From assembly GCA_009792885.1 (NCBI GenBank), contig WMCF01000015.1:12165033-12229032 (forward strand): 64,000 nucleotides of DNA. Reading direction: 5' to 3'. The notes beneath the pieces are model-generated. The model searched no databases, was not told where the DNA came from, and worked only from the letters and a program-made list of their open reading frames with translations. Origin of the DNA: Eremophila alpestris peregrina. Lineage: Eukaryota; Chordata; Aves; Passeriformes; Alaudidae. The position numbers and the translations under genes were made by a program. Shown in pieces: positions 1 through 12,202 of this stretch (the stretch's first letter is position 1; each line of letters starts with the position of its first letter).

Positions 1-270
1 GGCCACACTGCTTTTAAAGCAGGCCAGGATGAGGTTGGTTTTCTGAGGTGCAAGTTTATATTCTTGGTTCATATTAAAATATTTCATTGAACATCTGCAG
101 GTCCCTATCCACAGGGATACTCCCAATACACTTATCCCTCAACCATACTGATACCAGTGACTACCTCATCCCAAGTGGAGTTCCTTGCACTGATTATCTC
201 TAGTAATTTCCCTGTCTTCTATGTTTTGATACATCTCCCAGGACAATTTGTTCCACGATCTCACTGGACA
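1..270 (-). mobile_element. CR1 LINE fragment, internally deleted
   Basis: Read on the minus strand this is the reverse-transcriptase part of avian CR1 ORF2. Bases 1-190 match the late RT segment, with the usual run from 'cacttggg' through a 'ggctggggga'-like stretch to the 'cagtgtggcc' end. Bases 191-270 match the start of the RT domain and translate in part as EMYQNIEDREITRDNQ, close to the family's '.D...H.E.REVIRDNQ' stretch. The two parts lie several hundred bases apart in a full CR1, so the middle has been lost, with the join near 190. Stops and substitutions show it is dead. The element continues off the left edge of the window. The family call is firm; the exact join is estimated by eye. 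Confidence 0.75.
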
Positions 271-289
271 CAGAGGTAAGAATGATTGA

Positions 290-491
290 TCAAGTGCAGG
301 TGATCCCTCTCTTCTAGGGCTAGCTCTGCCCAGAGGCGACCCTGCCACGATCTGTGGGTCGAGGACACACACAGACCCCAGTGGGTGCAAGAGTGGTAGA
401 AACCTTCCTGCTGGAGTTGGAAAAAGAGGCTGACTCCTTTGAGGGTCTGAGTTCTCAGGGTTTATTGAGCTTGGCAAATTACCCTGAGAGG
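290..491 (-). mobile_element. possible LTR end of an endogenous retrovirus
   Basis: On the minus strand the block carries a poly(A) signal (AATAAA, complement of 461-466) followed by a CT-rich, moderately GC-rich tail, which is the arrangement of an R-U5 LTR end. The base composition differs from the AT-rich surroundings. The upstream (U3) side would lie in or beyond the assembly gap. I could not fix the LTR end or a primer-binding site, so the call rests on one signal plus composition. An unclassified repeat is the alternative. Confidence 0.35.
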
Positions 492-809
492 NNNNNNNNN
501 NNNNNNNNNNNNNNNNNNNNNNNNNNNNNNNNNNNNNNNNNNNNNNNNNNNNNNNNNNNNNNNNNNNNNNNNNNNNNNNNNNNNNNNNNNNNNNNNNNNN
601 NNNNNNNNNNNNNNNNNNNNNNNNNNNNNNNNNNNNNNNNNNNNNNNNNNNNNNNNNNNNNNNNNNNNNNNNNNNNNNNNNNNNNNNNNNNNNNNNNNNN
701 NNNNNNNNNNNNNNNNNNNNNNNNNNNNNNNNNNNNNNNNNNNNNNNNNNNNNNNNNNNNNNNNNNNNNNNNNNNNNNNNNNNNNCNNGNNNNANCNANN
801 GNNAANNNN
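492..809. other. assembly gap
   Basis: Bases 492-785 are all N. Bases 786-809 are mostly N with isolated called bases (for example at 786, 789, 794, 796, 798 and 801). It sits beside an LTR-like end, the usual place for assemblies to fail. Any reading frame crossing it is meaningless. Confidence 0.98.
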
Positions 810-1172
810 AAAAAGGGGGTAGCTTGGAACAAACCAATACAAATGGAAAATCACAAACCCCAACAATCAAGGTCTTCCTTTTAACCATTTTAAACAAATG
901 GTTTCAAAGTTTTCCCTTTTTCAGTTGCTGAAGACTTTGCCTGACAGAAATTAAAGGTTTGGAATTAACACATACTGAACAAAATATAGACTTGGAAAAC
1001 CACATACAACAACAGGAAGATACCAGGCCTGGTGAGGCAAATCTGGGTAAACTGGATGGACAAAAATTCACACTGTGGCAAACTGTGAGAAAGGAAGCAA
1101 CTGCTTACACACATGCTGTCCCAAGTTGTAGGAATGGCATGAACACCTTGTGGATACCCAGGACGTGGACTG

Positions 1173-1320
1173 TATAAAAGTGGCACCTCCAGAAGAACAG
1201 GGGACCCACAACACTGAGAGGAACAGAAGAAGAAAGGCCAGCAAGATGCCAAAGGGACCTATGTGGTAGTGACTACTTGTTCTTAATCTGTCTCTCTGTA
1301 TCTTTTTCTTTTCCCCCCAG
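1173..1320 (+). promoter_or_regulatory. TATA-like box with downstream splice-acceptor-like tract
   Basis: TATAAAAG lies at 1173-1180 in a locally more GC-balanced block (about 1020-1260). About 110 bases further on, a long pyrimidine tract ends in CAG at 1318-1320. After the AG one frame stays open for about 34 codons. This could be an old LTR promoter, a cryptic transcription unit or chance; no transcript evidence is visible in DNA. Confidence 0.2.
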
Positions 1321-4300
1321 GCCTCTCCTTTACAGCTGAAGAGAAATATGCTTTAAAACAAACCTTGATAGAACATGGTTTCTTTAGGCAAAATGTTTTT
1401 TTGACAAAAATCGCAATTAATTGAAACATTTCTTGGGAACATTGGATACAAAAGAAGAAAAAGTATTCAAAGATTCTTCTTTAAGTGAGAGAAAGAGAAA
1501 GCCAGAACAAACCATATGTCTTTGTTACAAAGATCTACTTTTGCTAGGGGATATATTTGAAAACTTGCATTGATTATATTTTAATACTTATGCAAATTAT
1601 AATAGGGTTAAGAAAAATTCATTTTTCCCCACTGTTACTCCTCTAACATCCTTCCAGTCAGGGTGTTGGTCCAGTATGGGAGAAGTGCAGAATGAATAAG
1701 CATGAGGATGTAAGTCTTTCCCAACTCAGATTAAAAATTCATCCATTTTGTACTGTGCAGGTTTAACTGGGGAGGAAGGAAAGTCTCTGCTCCTGTGTAT
1801 GGAAAGATTTTCATTATATCTGAGGATTGAAAACTAGTGTACAGAACTAAAAGATATATTGATGATAGTATTTCATTTTTAAATAAAATTTGGACTTGAA
1901 GTGATTACAGTTTATGCTTTTATATCTTTATGCACTTCCTCCTACTAACTGAAAAAGGAAATCACTCCTGCTGAAAAACGAACAAGTAAAAAACCCCAAT
2001 AATTTAAATTATTTAAATAAATAATTTAAAAAGCCATCACCTAAAAAGTCAATCCAAATCGTACCAAACCTAAGTGTTTAGGAACTTTAGAGAAGAATCG
2101 ACTGAATTTTCCTATAGAGATTGTAGACAACTTTAAACTCTTAGTATTTCACTCATTCCTTGAGTAGATGACCTAAGACTATGGGATCATCTGTAAATGT
2201 TCCCACTAAACAAGAAAAGCAGCAACTTGCTGAAGAATACTGGAAAAAGAAAATATTGCTTTCAGTATTTTTAAAGATCAATTAACCTCTTCATCTCACT
2301 TTTTCTATCTACTTAAACTTGGAGTTTGTTAACAGTGGTTTAGCCCCAACCTCTAAAATAGCATTTGGAAATGAATAAATTAAAGCAGTCTGTCTCTTGC
2401 TACTGAAACTGGCAAGGGCATATTTGAAAAAACTAAACAGGAGAATAACAAGCATCAGACCTGCAGCAATCTTGACAGCACACTACAACTCTGATAGGCA
2501 GCCTGTGCAGAGGGGAGAGTACAAAGACAGTTACAAATGGCAAGGTGCACATTTATGAATACCAATAAAATTCCCCTTCTGCTCTATCATCGCTTTAAGG
2601 TGCTGTTTTTCAAATAACCATTTCAGAAGCAGCTTTATAATTGCTTTCATTTTAAATACCTAAATTAAATATACATACATAAAGAAAGGAACATTTATCT
2701 TTCACCTTTTTTTTCAGAAGCATGGCACTTTTTAAAGTAGCATTGCTGATTTATAAGCAATATGACTGATTTTTAGTCATATTTGTGATTTATATGTCAG
2801 AACTTCATATTCTCTGGTTATTAAGATCTATTTTATGAAACCCAGTTTATTTGTTAAAAAAGACTGATTTACTAGGCAGATTTATTAATCATGGCTTTGG
2901 AATATAAACCAAAGTCTTGGTTCAATGTTATATTTATAAATTAGATGCTTAAATCAAATTCCAATTTTTATGTAATGGGATTGGTTCTAGAGATGTGCAA
3001 ATAGTAATATATATCCAATCCCACAACTACCTGAAGATAATGATCTTGCTTTCACAAGTAATTTGGTTACTCACATCAATGAAAAAATCCTATCGTTAAT
3101 CAGATGGATACAATTCAGAAAGTAACTCCATATCAAGGAGTGTGATAGACAGAAATACTAACCTTCAGGCAGGAAATGAATACTCTAATCTGAAATATTA
3201 TAATACACAGATTTTGAACTCTCCTTTTTCAGAGTTTTCAAGTTGCTGAATCCACTGAGACTATTGTTATCACTCCAGCAAGAGAAACAGCTTTTATTTG
3301 CTGTCATTTGTCTCTCTCTTATTCTGAAAGAAAATACAGAACTTTCCAAATTCTACTCCCAACAATTATTCACTTTCTTTTGGAAGTATTTATATATTCA
3401 GGTTTCTCTCATGCCCAGAGAGCATCTGATGGAAAGAAATACCCAATGCTTGAAAAGTGCAAACAGTAAAGTCCAAGATGGTGTATATTTAGGGATTTCA
3501 CTTTTTAGTCAAACTCATCTATCTAAAAGAAATTAATAAAATTCTAGTACTTTTCTGCCTCATTATGCAGAGCCATAGCTTGGAGTGTCACATTTAGATA
3601 AGCTGAAAGCAGTATGGCTGAAAGGTGCATTTTCCAATCAGCTTTCTGGATAATCTTTGATTCCAGACATAGTAATATATGTAATCAAAAATGAAATCTA
3701 CCCTGCTGATTTGTCCAGAACAGTGGAAGCTGATCTTTTTCTCTTTAGCGGTGTCTTTCTATGTTAACCTTGTCCTGTTACTTCATGTTAATTTCCCTGG
3801 TTCTGAAAGTATGTTGCTTGCAAAAACAACAGCAAAAGAATTCTATCCTTGAGCTTGACAGAGGAAGCCTTGAGATGTTTCTCTGAGCTTGTTCTTTACT
3901 CTGCATACACTTTTTCTTTTAAAATTGTGACATGGTTCATAAAATCTAGTTGACCTACTTATATCGAGACTAAACAGAAATCTACCATCAGAGTGAAGGC
4001 TATGTGTCATGTGTCAAAATCAGAGATAAAAAATCCTAAAATATTGGAAACTGCTTTTCCTTTTGCTTTGTAGATAGACTTGATACACCAAGGGATAAAA
4101 TACCTTCTGTTGTGACATTCCTCAGATACTATGTACCTTGTGCCAGAGAGAAAAACATGAGGAGGTAATATCCTAGAGACTGCTTGACTGGATATTTTGA
4201 GTGGCATGGCAGAGTCTTTTCCAGCCCATCTTCTCTCAGGATGTCCTTAGTGGAGCACGCTTTCCTTTTGTGTTTCTCCAGGTTCTTTCACCTTTCTCTG

Positions 4301-6561
4301 CAGAAATCCCAACACATCTGTTCAACAACCCCACCTCCAGCTGAGAAGAAGGTAGTGATGGATTGCAGAATCCTGTTTCACATTCTGTTAATTTTGGCAT
4401 TGCCTCTCTCTTCACATTTAGAGTACAGTAATTTCAGATTACATTTGTTCCACCATTTCATCGTCTTGTAGTATGAACCAAAATTGGAATGCTTTGTCTT
4501 GACTTGAAGTAGAAGTAAAGTGAATCCCTCTTTTTTTTAGCTATGTTGAAGTGCAGCCTAAATAGGAGGTAATACAGAGGCACAGAGTTGAACATGCCCC
4601 CTTTAGCAGTTCAAAATTTGGGTGACAGGTACTTGAGATTTTGGGTGGCATAACTTGAGACTTTTGGCAAAATTTAGTCAAGGCTCATTTTGTGAAACAC
4701 ACTATGAAAGTTTTCAGGAACATTTCTCCTTGACACCTGCAAAATGAAAATGGAATTGCTTTTGAAAGAGGAATCTGCAAAGTGGGACAGCACATAGTTC
4801 AAGCTGCTCAGTGTTCTACTCTGTAAATAAAAGTTCTTGTACAAGAATATCAGGTTTCTCCGTAACCTCCAGCTGTAAACTCCAGTAAAAAGAAACTCTC
4901 ATACTTCTTCAGCTTGTAACAGCTCCTTTTCTCAAATGCAGAGTTCTTTATTTAAGATGTTCTTGGAACTAGTGATATTTGGATATGTGGTGTTGACCTC
5001 AGTCACTGTGAAGAGGTAGAACACTTTGCCTGATGGAAGCAGAGTTCTGAACCTATTAACAGTCTGACAATCCTCCCACAGCACTGAGATTTCTATTTGC
5101 ATTTTGAAAATAGAGAAGGAAAATGAAGAAAGCAGGAGTAGATGAGAGTGAGGAAAGAATTAATGAAAGAAAAAGGAGAATAGGAAAAGAGAATATATGT
5201 GGTCTTTTGCCTGTTGCATAAATGAGGAATTATTCCTTAGCCACATCAAGGCATGTAATGTGAAAGAGGTAAACACTCTTTTGCAATGATAACAGTAGGG
5301 ATACAAGACCTACTAAAAGAAAAAAAAAATGCCCCTCCCCTTCTCTACAGGTTAGGCAAATATTGCAAATTATTGTGTTTTAGCTATGGAGAAAACTAAC
5401 CCCATCTCAGCCAGACCCAGTACATGATACATATCTCTACAACTGAACCATTCACTAAGCTTTAGCAGTTAATTACTGGGATTGGTTTAACAGTAGTAGT
5501 CATGAGAACACATAAAACACCTTTCTCCAGTTAAAATAAGGTCCACAGAGCTTGCCACAATGTTCGTGAAGAAGGGCATCTCTTCTACTCTTATAGGACT
5601 GGAAGAGAATAGAGGCAACAGTAGAGGATATTGCAGAAGGATCTGCTATCAAGGAGAGAAATTCCGAGTTTCTAACAGAGCTGCTCCTACTTCTCCCTGA
5701 ATGTACCCACCTTGTCACTTTTCCCCATATACTGACATAGAAAAGGTCACTCTTGGAAAGACCTGCAGCTTCAGGTGTGCCCAAAAACAGCAGTACAGAA
5801 GACAGCACTTTTGTGGTAGAGACTTTCCTCTTTTGTCTCTGAGGCCTTTAACATTGTCACCATTTGAGCTGAAAAGGAGCAGTGAGTTTGAAGTACTAGC
5901 TGTCATGTCATCATTGTAACCTTCTTATATTACTACAGAGATACATTTTAATATGAGAAGCAGGTACTTTATTGGATTTATCATGAGGAAAAACACAAGA
6001 CAAAATAAATATTAAAACCAACATATAAAATAGAAAAATAGTAAGGCAAATCCCACAGGAGCAAAATATAAGGAATGAAGACAAAGAGAAGTTCTGTTGA
6101 AAGCACCTAGTAACAGAAGAATTATATAAGTGCATAAGGTAAAGTATGGGAGAAATAGTCAAAATAACAAAAAACTAGTCAGGGAATAGGAAAATAATAA
6201 AGTTAGGTACACCAACTGGAAATAATAAAACAAATCACTAAAGTAAGACAAATATTACTTTGAAAGAAAAGGAAAACTATGACAGCTGCTGGGAATAAAG
6301 GAGAGATGTGAAATAAAACATGTATATTGAAAATGTAACAAACAGACTATTACATGAGGCTTAATGCAGGTAAAGTGAAAACAAAAGCAGAGACATATTT
6401 TTAATTAGATAAGTGAGGCTGGGAGAGGTTTGACTGACAGACATTTGATTATACAAGTGAGACAATATCTAAACTTTAGACCAAGAGAATGTTTCAAGAG
6501 CAGCTTGAGGTTTCTTCAAGTTAGTTCAGTGTTTTCCAAACTGTGATAATATGACTATAAT

Positions 6562-6597
6562 GAAAAAAAAAGAGAGCGAGAAAAAAAAAAAGAAAAA
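6562..6597 (+). repeat. A/G-rich low-complexity tract
   Basis: Two long A runs are separated by a short GA-rich segment, all purine apart from one C. Simple sequence with no coding meaning. Confidence 0.8.
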
Positions 6598-9184
6598 CCA
6601 GTTTGCTTATTTATAAGATCAGAAAGGAAATAAAACAAAGCATGTGTGATCTGAAGTGTTTCATGGAAATATTCTTCCCTATGCTGAGTATGACTCCCAC
6701 AGAGGGCTAATAAATACTTACCCCGCTGTTGCAGTGGGTTATTTATTTTATGTTTGTGTCCAAAGGGGACTATAAGGTCAGAGCTCTTATTGCTCCACAG
6801 ACTATTTACGGGCTTCTGAATATGTGGGTGGTGAGAGGAGTCCCAAAAGCACCAGAAGACTGGCTCGGCATTGAAGCCAGCTGGAAAGGATCTTAATAAA
6901 CCAGGAAAAGTGTATAACCACAGTATGGATACATATTATGCGAGAGAGAGCTGTACCATTTAATGGTTCCAAGACTCCTAAAATCCATGATGTGTTTGGG
7001 TCTGGTTTAAGGTACTTTTAAATCCCTTGATGTTTCTAGGAACTTAACAAAAGAAAACAGCCACAGAAGATCAAATGTGGGCAATCACCGCAGTCATACG
7101 AGGGCTCTTGGAGCTCACTCAGATGAGCCTGATCTTTTTTACTTGGAGAAAAAGCCAAAAACAAGATCTTTCCTGCAGTCAAGTAATGTGCCCAAAACAT
7201 ATGCACTTTCTCCTAGCAAGACCTAATCTTTGTCTAAACCATTCAGAAGCAAGTCAGTTTTGAAGTGCCAAAAGAGAAGGACATAATCCTTCAAAATATC
7301 AGAGCTAACAGAAATGACTTTCACAATTGGAGGCTAAGGAAAGATCAAAGCATGAGTTAATGCTTCTCCCCTTTCTCCCTTGGAGCTACCAAATACAATT
7401 GTACAGCAAGCTGCCTGCCAATTGTTCTTACAATGAATACATTCAACAACATTGTCTGGTTCACTAATTTTTTGTGTATTATTTGTTTTAATCCAATGGA
7501 TAATGAATTTAAACTTGTTCTATGCTGTCATTACAGTGGAATGCAATGCTGAATAAGTACTGGGGACAGCGCCAAATTTGAGAAAACCCCCTAAGAGATC
7601 TCAAAGGTGCTTTGATTTTGTCCAGCAATATTTTCATGGCCTGAATGCTTTCCAGGTTCAATCCGTTTTTCATTCTGTTTTTCATTTAAAAGTCTTAAAA
7701 CCAACCAAAAATCTGTTTGCCTCTCTGAATATATGTAGCTTCATATCATTGCTACTCAAACAGCTGAGACCCAGCCTGCAGGCCAAAAGCCTCAGAATCT
7801 CTGCTGGTCCTGGTGCTCCTCATCACACTGAGGGAGAGCAGATTCAAGTCAGCTTTGATCCAGAATGGGTCAGGAGATGCACAAAGTGAACAACAAACAT
7901 AGTATCATCTTGGTTTTTTCATTAAATATGTGTGTCATTATGGACAACTCTTCCCCAGTCATCCTTCACATCAAAATGGTCCATCAAGTTGAAAAGCTCC
8001 TCTTCATCCTTTTTGTGAGGATATTTCAAAAGCTTAGCAGTTGGGGCATTTACCTAAAATGCAAAATTTGGTAACTTCTTCCTCTGTTTTGTAACAAGGT
8101 CTTAGTCTTGAGTCTCATACATTAATGTTATGACTATCAGGTAATCTTAGTTTTCTACCCCTTTTCCTGTACAATATGTGCACCCCCTGACCACTCCCTG
8201 TACCTGACACACTCAGGAGGACTAGCCTTTGATATGTTGTCTGCTTTAGCTTAGGTAAGCTCACCTGCAAACACAAGCCCACCTGTCATCTCTGTCTTAA
8301 TATTTCAGTACATATACAGTACTGAAGTCCTGTGCTCAAGTCCTGTGCATCTCACTGGAATCATCATATTGAATTTTAGTTATCTACAAAGTACAAATGT
8401 ATATCTTAGTATATAAATTCAGAGTCTTCTTTAATATCCAATGAAGACAAATAGAGTCTTCCAGGTTTTATTTGTCTCTCTTTTGACATCTACGTCATGA
8501 ATCTATACTCACTAGTTCAGATTTTGACAGACATATGATTTTATGTTTTTTCTTCCTTTCATCCAAACTAAATAAACTCAGTTTGTATCTTCTGCTCTAT
8601 ATCTCCAGACATGAGCCTACACCCAGTGTGACAGATTTTTTGCATTGTGGCAAAGCAAAACGCTGAAGAACTTCAGTCTTTCTCTTCTATTTTTAATTTT
8701 TTTCCCCTCTTGTGTATACATCTTGTTTTGTCTGTCAAAACTCTATACAGTCAAACCCAAAACTGTTAAATTATCCCACTTCCCACCTATGTTTCCATAC
8801 ACAGGTGAGGCCTTAGTGTTACCAACTAAGCTTATCAGGTAGTTCACTAATATGCTATGTAATAAGCTTGTTTTCATTGTTGATACAATGTCTTATAGTT
8901 AAAGAAATAATTCCTAGAGATAATTTGTTTTTATTATGGATTTTTCATATGGGGAAAGTTATTTGTGAAATAAACCAATGTAATTGAAAACCCAGTTAGG
9001 CTGGCACTATGAAAAGTTTTAGTGTCCTAAAAAAAAAAAAAATCAAAAAAGAAACATTTAAACTCTGCAACTGCCCAGGAATTGAAAGCAACACCCCAGA
9101 GCATGATCTACTTGTTCACTTCCTCCCCTCCTCCACCTGCTGCAGAATGAAGAAGAGAATTGGAGAATTGGAAACACAAAAAAT

Positions 9185-9440
9185 GAAGCTTGTGTCCTAA
9201 CCTGGACACAGTGTTCCAGGTGGGGGGTCTCAAGAGAGTGGAGTAATGCTGAGAATCCCCTCCCTCATCCTGCTGGCCACACTGCTTTTGACGCAGGCCA
9301 GGTTAGCATTGGGTTTTTGGGATGTGAACCCACCACATTTGTCTCATGTCCAGCTTTTTATCCACCAGTACCCCAAGTCCTTCTAAGCAAGGTTTCTCTC
9401 AATCTGTTCATCCCCCAGCCTGCGCTTGGGAGTAGCCTCC
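9185..9440 (-). mobile_element. CR1 LINE internal fragment
   Basis: On the minus strand this covers the last part of the CR1 reverse transcriptase. The plus-strand text shows the complement of the conserved 'tggacacagtg', 'ctgctggccacactgcttttga' and 'gtccagctttttatccacc' signatures. It lacks the 3' UTR and the family's terminal 8-mer repeats, so it is an internal remnant trimmed at both ends rather than a simple 5'-truncated insertion. The same region of CR1 as bases 1-60 is represented here, so the two are separate copies. Confidence 0.85.
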
Positions 9441-12183
9441 GGATGGATTTCTAGCCACTCATCTTCCTTTCTCTTGTATCAGAAGTTTTACTGCCTTTCA
9501 CCCTTGCAAAATCCTTCTGTCCTAAGTTCAAAATTTGGAGCTCAGAAGAGAACCAACTGTGAACAGGAATTTAGATGAACACCTATAAGTCATCATTATC
9601 AAAATCATTGCTGGCAGTAACATGATCACATTTATTAATAGTGTTGTACTTAAAAAAAATCAGTAAAGGGACAGTAAATCATCTCTAGAAACATGAAATA
9701 CAAAGTACCTTTTGGAGAAATCATACTGATATCATTTATGTGATCTGACCATAACAGAGACCACGAGAGATTTATATAAACTAATCACAGCATGGCACCA
9801 AGTTTTCTATCCTTATCAGTGATTTCAGGAAATGATATTTACCTTTTACTTGTTAGGCACAGATCTCACAAGATATCAATTAATCACTGCAAAGTGATCT
9901 GACATTCATGAAGTAAAAATATGAAGTGATTAAGAAAAAATACTTGGTCATGGGTGTAGTCAAACAGTACAGAACATAGAGGCAGATTTTCCCTTGTTTT
10001 GCAGAACCTTAAATTCTGTCAAGTGGTTTAAATCTACGTTTACAAAATGCAGTTCTCAAGCTGTCTCATTTCTAAGCAGTGCTGTTTTATGTGCTTGTCC
10101 AATTGACTTGGGAGGACAGCAGGGCAATGTCACAGCAAAACCTTGCAGTGTTTGGTCTGGTAGAGAGCAATTGTAAGTGGCACTGAGTCAGGTGAAGACA
10201 GAAGCCAAAGGAAACTGAGTTTTCCATGTCTTTAGGGGGATGCTGTACTCTGAATCAGATTAGGAACACAACTTCAGCGTAACAGCAATTGACAGGTGGA
10301 AGCATAGGAAAGGTGTAAATGGTAGTGCAGTGAGAACTCTCAGAAGCCAGATGTCAAAGTGAAAAGATCAGCATTCACAGTTGCATAGCTCTTTGATCTT
10401 TGCAAATTAGTAATTTACAAATATAGGTCAAACTTGTAAAAGAAAAGCTTTCTCCTTCCTTCTGGGTCAATCTTGTAGAAAGAACAGTTTAAGTATAACG
10501 TTATTCTGTTTGTTAAGCCATGTATTATTTATCAGTAATAAATTAGGAACTTTAAACCAGTTACATTTACAACTCTTCAGTACCAGTCACATTTAACACA
10601 TGTATCTTGAGAAAATTATATTTATAAAATCAGTTTTAATAATGTTGCTGCAGGAGTAAGGACAGGGTGTAACAACAGAAATGAATTAAAAATGCTCATG
10701 TATTATTGATACTGAATATATAATGCCTATCAGGAAAGGAACTGCAATAGTTTAATAAGATACTATTGTATGGATATTGATGTGTCAATAACTCTCAAGT
10801 GATTGGTAAATTCGTTCATACCTCATTAAAGATTTATGGGTGTTTAATTCTAAGCAGTATGAGACACATCTGTAAAAGAGGCAAACTTTTAATAATATTT
10901 CCTTCTTTGTTTATTTTCGTTATAGTATATCCAGTAATACTTTTTTAGGAAAGTGTTTGTCACTCAGACTGTAATGTTGTTCATAGTTTATTGAAGATTT
11001 ATTGCTGTTTTATCCCAGAGGATCACTTGCATGATATGCATTGCGGAATTCTAAAGAGTGCAGAGTAACAACAAAGAATAGCCCTATTCATTAATATGCT
11101 ATTGTGTGATTTTATAGTATAACACTAACTATGGGACATGGCATTTATTCACTGAAAATGGGATAAATGCTTTTCATATTTTATTAAGTTTTCTGGGGAA
11201 TTTAATTTCTAAGCATTGTTGAGCCTGGCATTACTGACTGAAGATCCACTATGCCTATTTATTTTGGATAGAGTACCAAAGCAACAGGGTGGTTAATGCC
11301 AAACAAGAAAATCTGGTTTGCATGTAGTCCTCTAGCCTAACTGCATTGGATGACATTCAAAGAAAAATTGTCACTAAACAGGAAAAGAAAGAGTAAAACT
11401 AAAAGGAGAGAGATCTAAGTTAGTTGGATTTCTTTTGTGAGAATTTGCAAATGCTGAACTGCAACTTAAAGACAATGATGCAAGATACAGTGCACTAATG
11501 GAAATGGAGGTGCCCAAATCTGCAGTTCATAGGCTCTCAGGATGCAGTAATGTGGCACAAAGCTTTTTATGGGTTCTGAAAAGAAAAGCTATGTTTTGTA
11601 TAGCTGTGAAAGGAGAGGCTTTTGTACTGAAGTACTTTTGTACATTTTGTACTACGAAATGCGCTCTTCATAGTTTATCATAGAACACTTTATTTTTTAA
11701 ATCTATGAAAAATGAGTAAAAAATACCCACATTTTGCTGTAGTTGTATTATAAATCTGATTTTTATTAAGTTTTCAAACACAAAAAATACCTGCACCAGG
11801 TGTAAGTCAGTAAGAATTCAGCCTACTAATGTTTCACTTCATATTTTATTAGACATGCCAAATAAAGTTCTTCCCTGCTCTCAGCTGCCTTATTTGAATC
11901 TCTGCCTACACAAAAGGATATGCAGCATTTCTGTATGTGTAAGATCCAAAGGAAGAATTAATATATCCCTAGATACCTTTGTGACTGTGCAAAAACTTAG
12001 TGTTCTTCAATGGCAAGAAATGATGTTTGCCCTTCACTTTCCTTCTGTAACCCATTTTAGCTGTGAACTGTTGTCGGTTTATGCAGATTTAATGCCTCTT
12101 CTCAGCTACCATATATTAACTTCCAAAACAGTTAGCAGTTGAATCTTCTAGCAGATCTCTGTATATTCTGAAGACTCAAGCTC

Positions 12184-12202
12184 AAAAAAAAAAAAAAAAA
12201 AA
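12184..12202 (+). repeat. poly-A run (19 A)
   Basis: Nineteen consecutive A. The upstream 200 bases do not resemble a processed transcript or a known retroelement, so I treat it as a simple repeat rather than a retroposed tail. Confidence 0.85.

Larger units (their letters stand above)
811..9184. other. non-coding stretch, no supported gene
   Basis: AT-rich DNA with only short chance reading frames. Two items stand out. The first is a TATA-like TATAAAAG at 1173-1180, with a strong pyrimidine tract and CAG at about 1290-1320 downstream. The second is a purine-rich tract at 6562-6597. A short poly-A run lies near 5319-5329, and an A-rich run at 9029-9050 abuts the next CR1 region. I recognise no repeat family in the remainder. 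Confidence 0.6.

Noticed and set aside
166..897. 243-codon minus-strand frame
   Set aside because: About half is N, and the readable parts are CR1 and LTR-like sequence.
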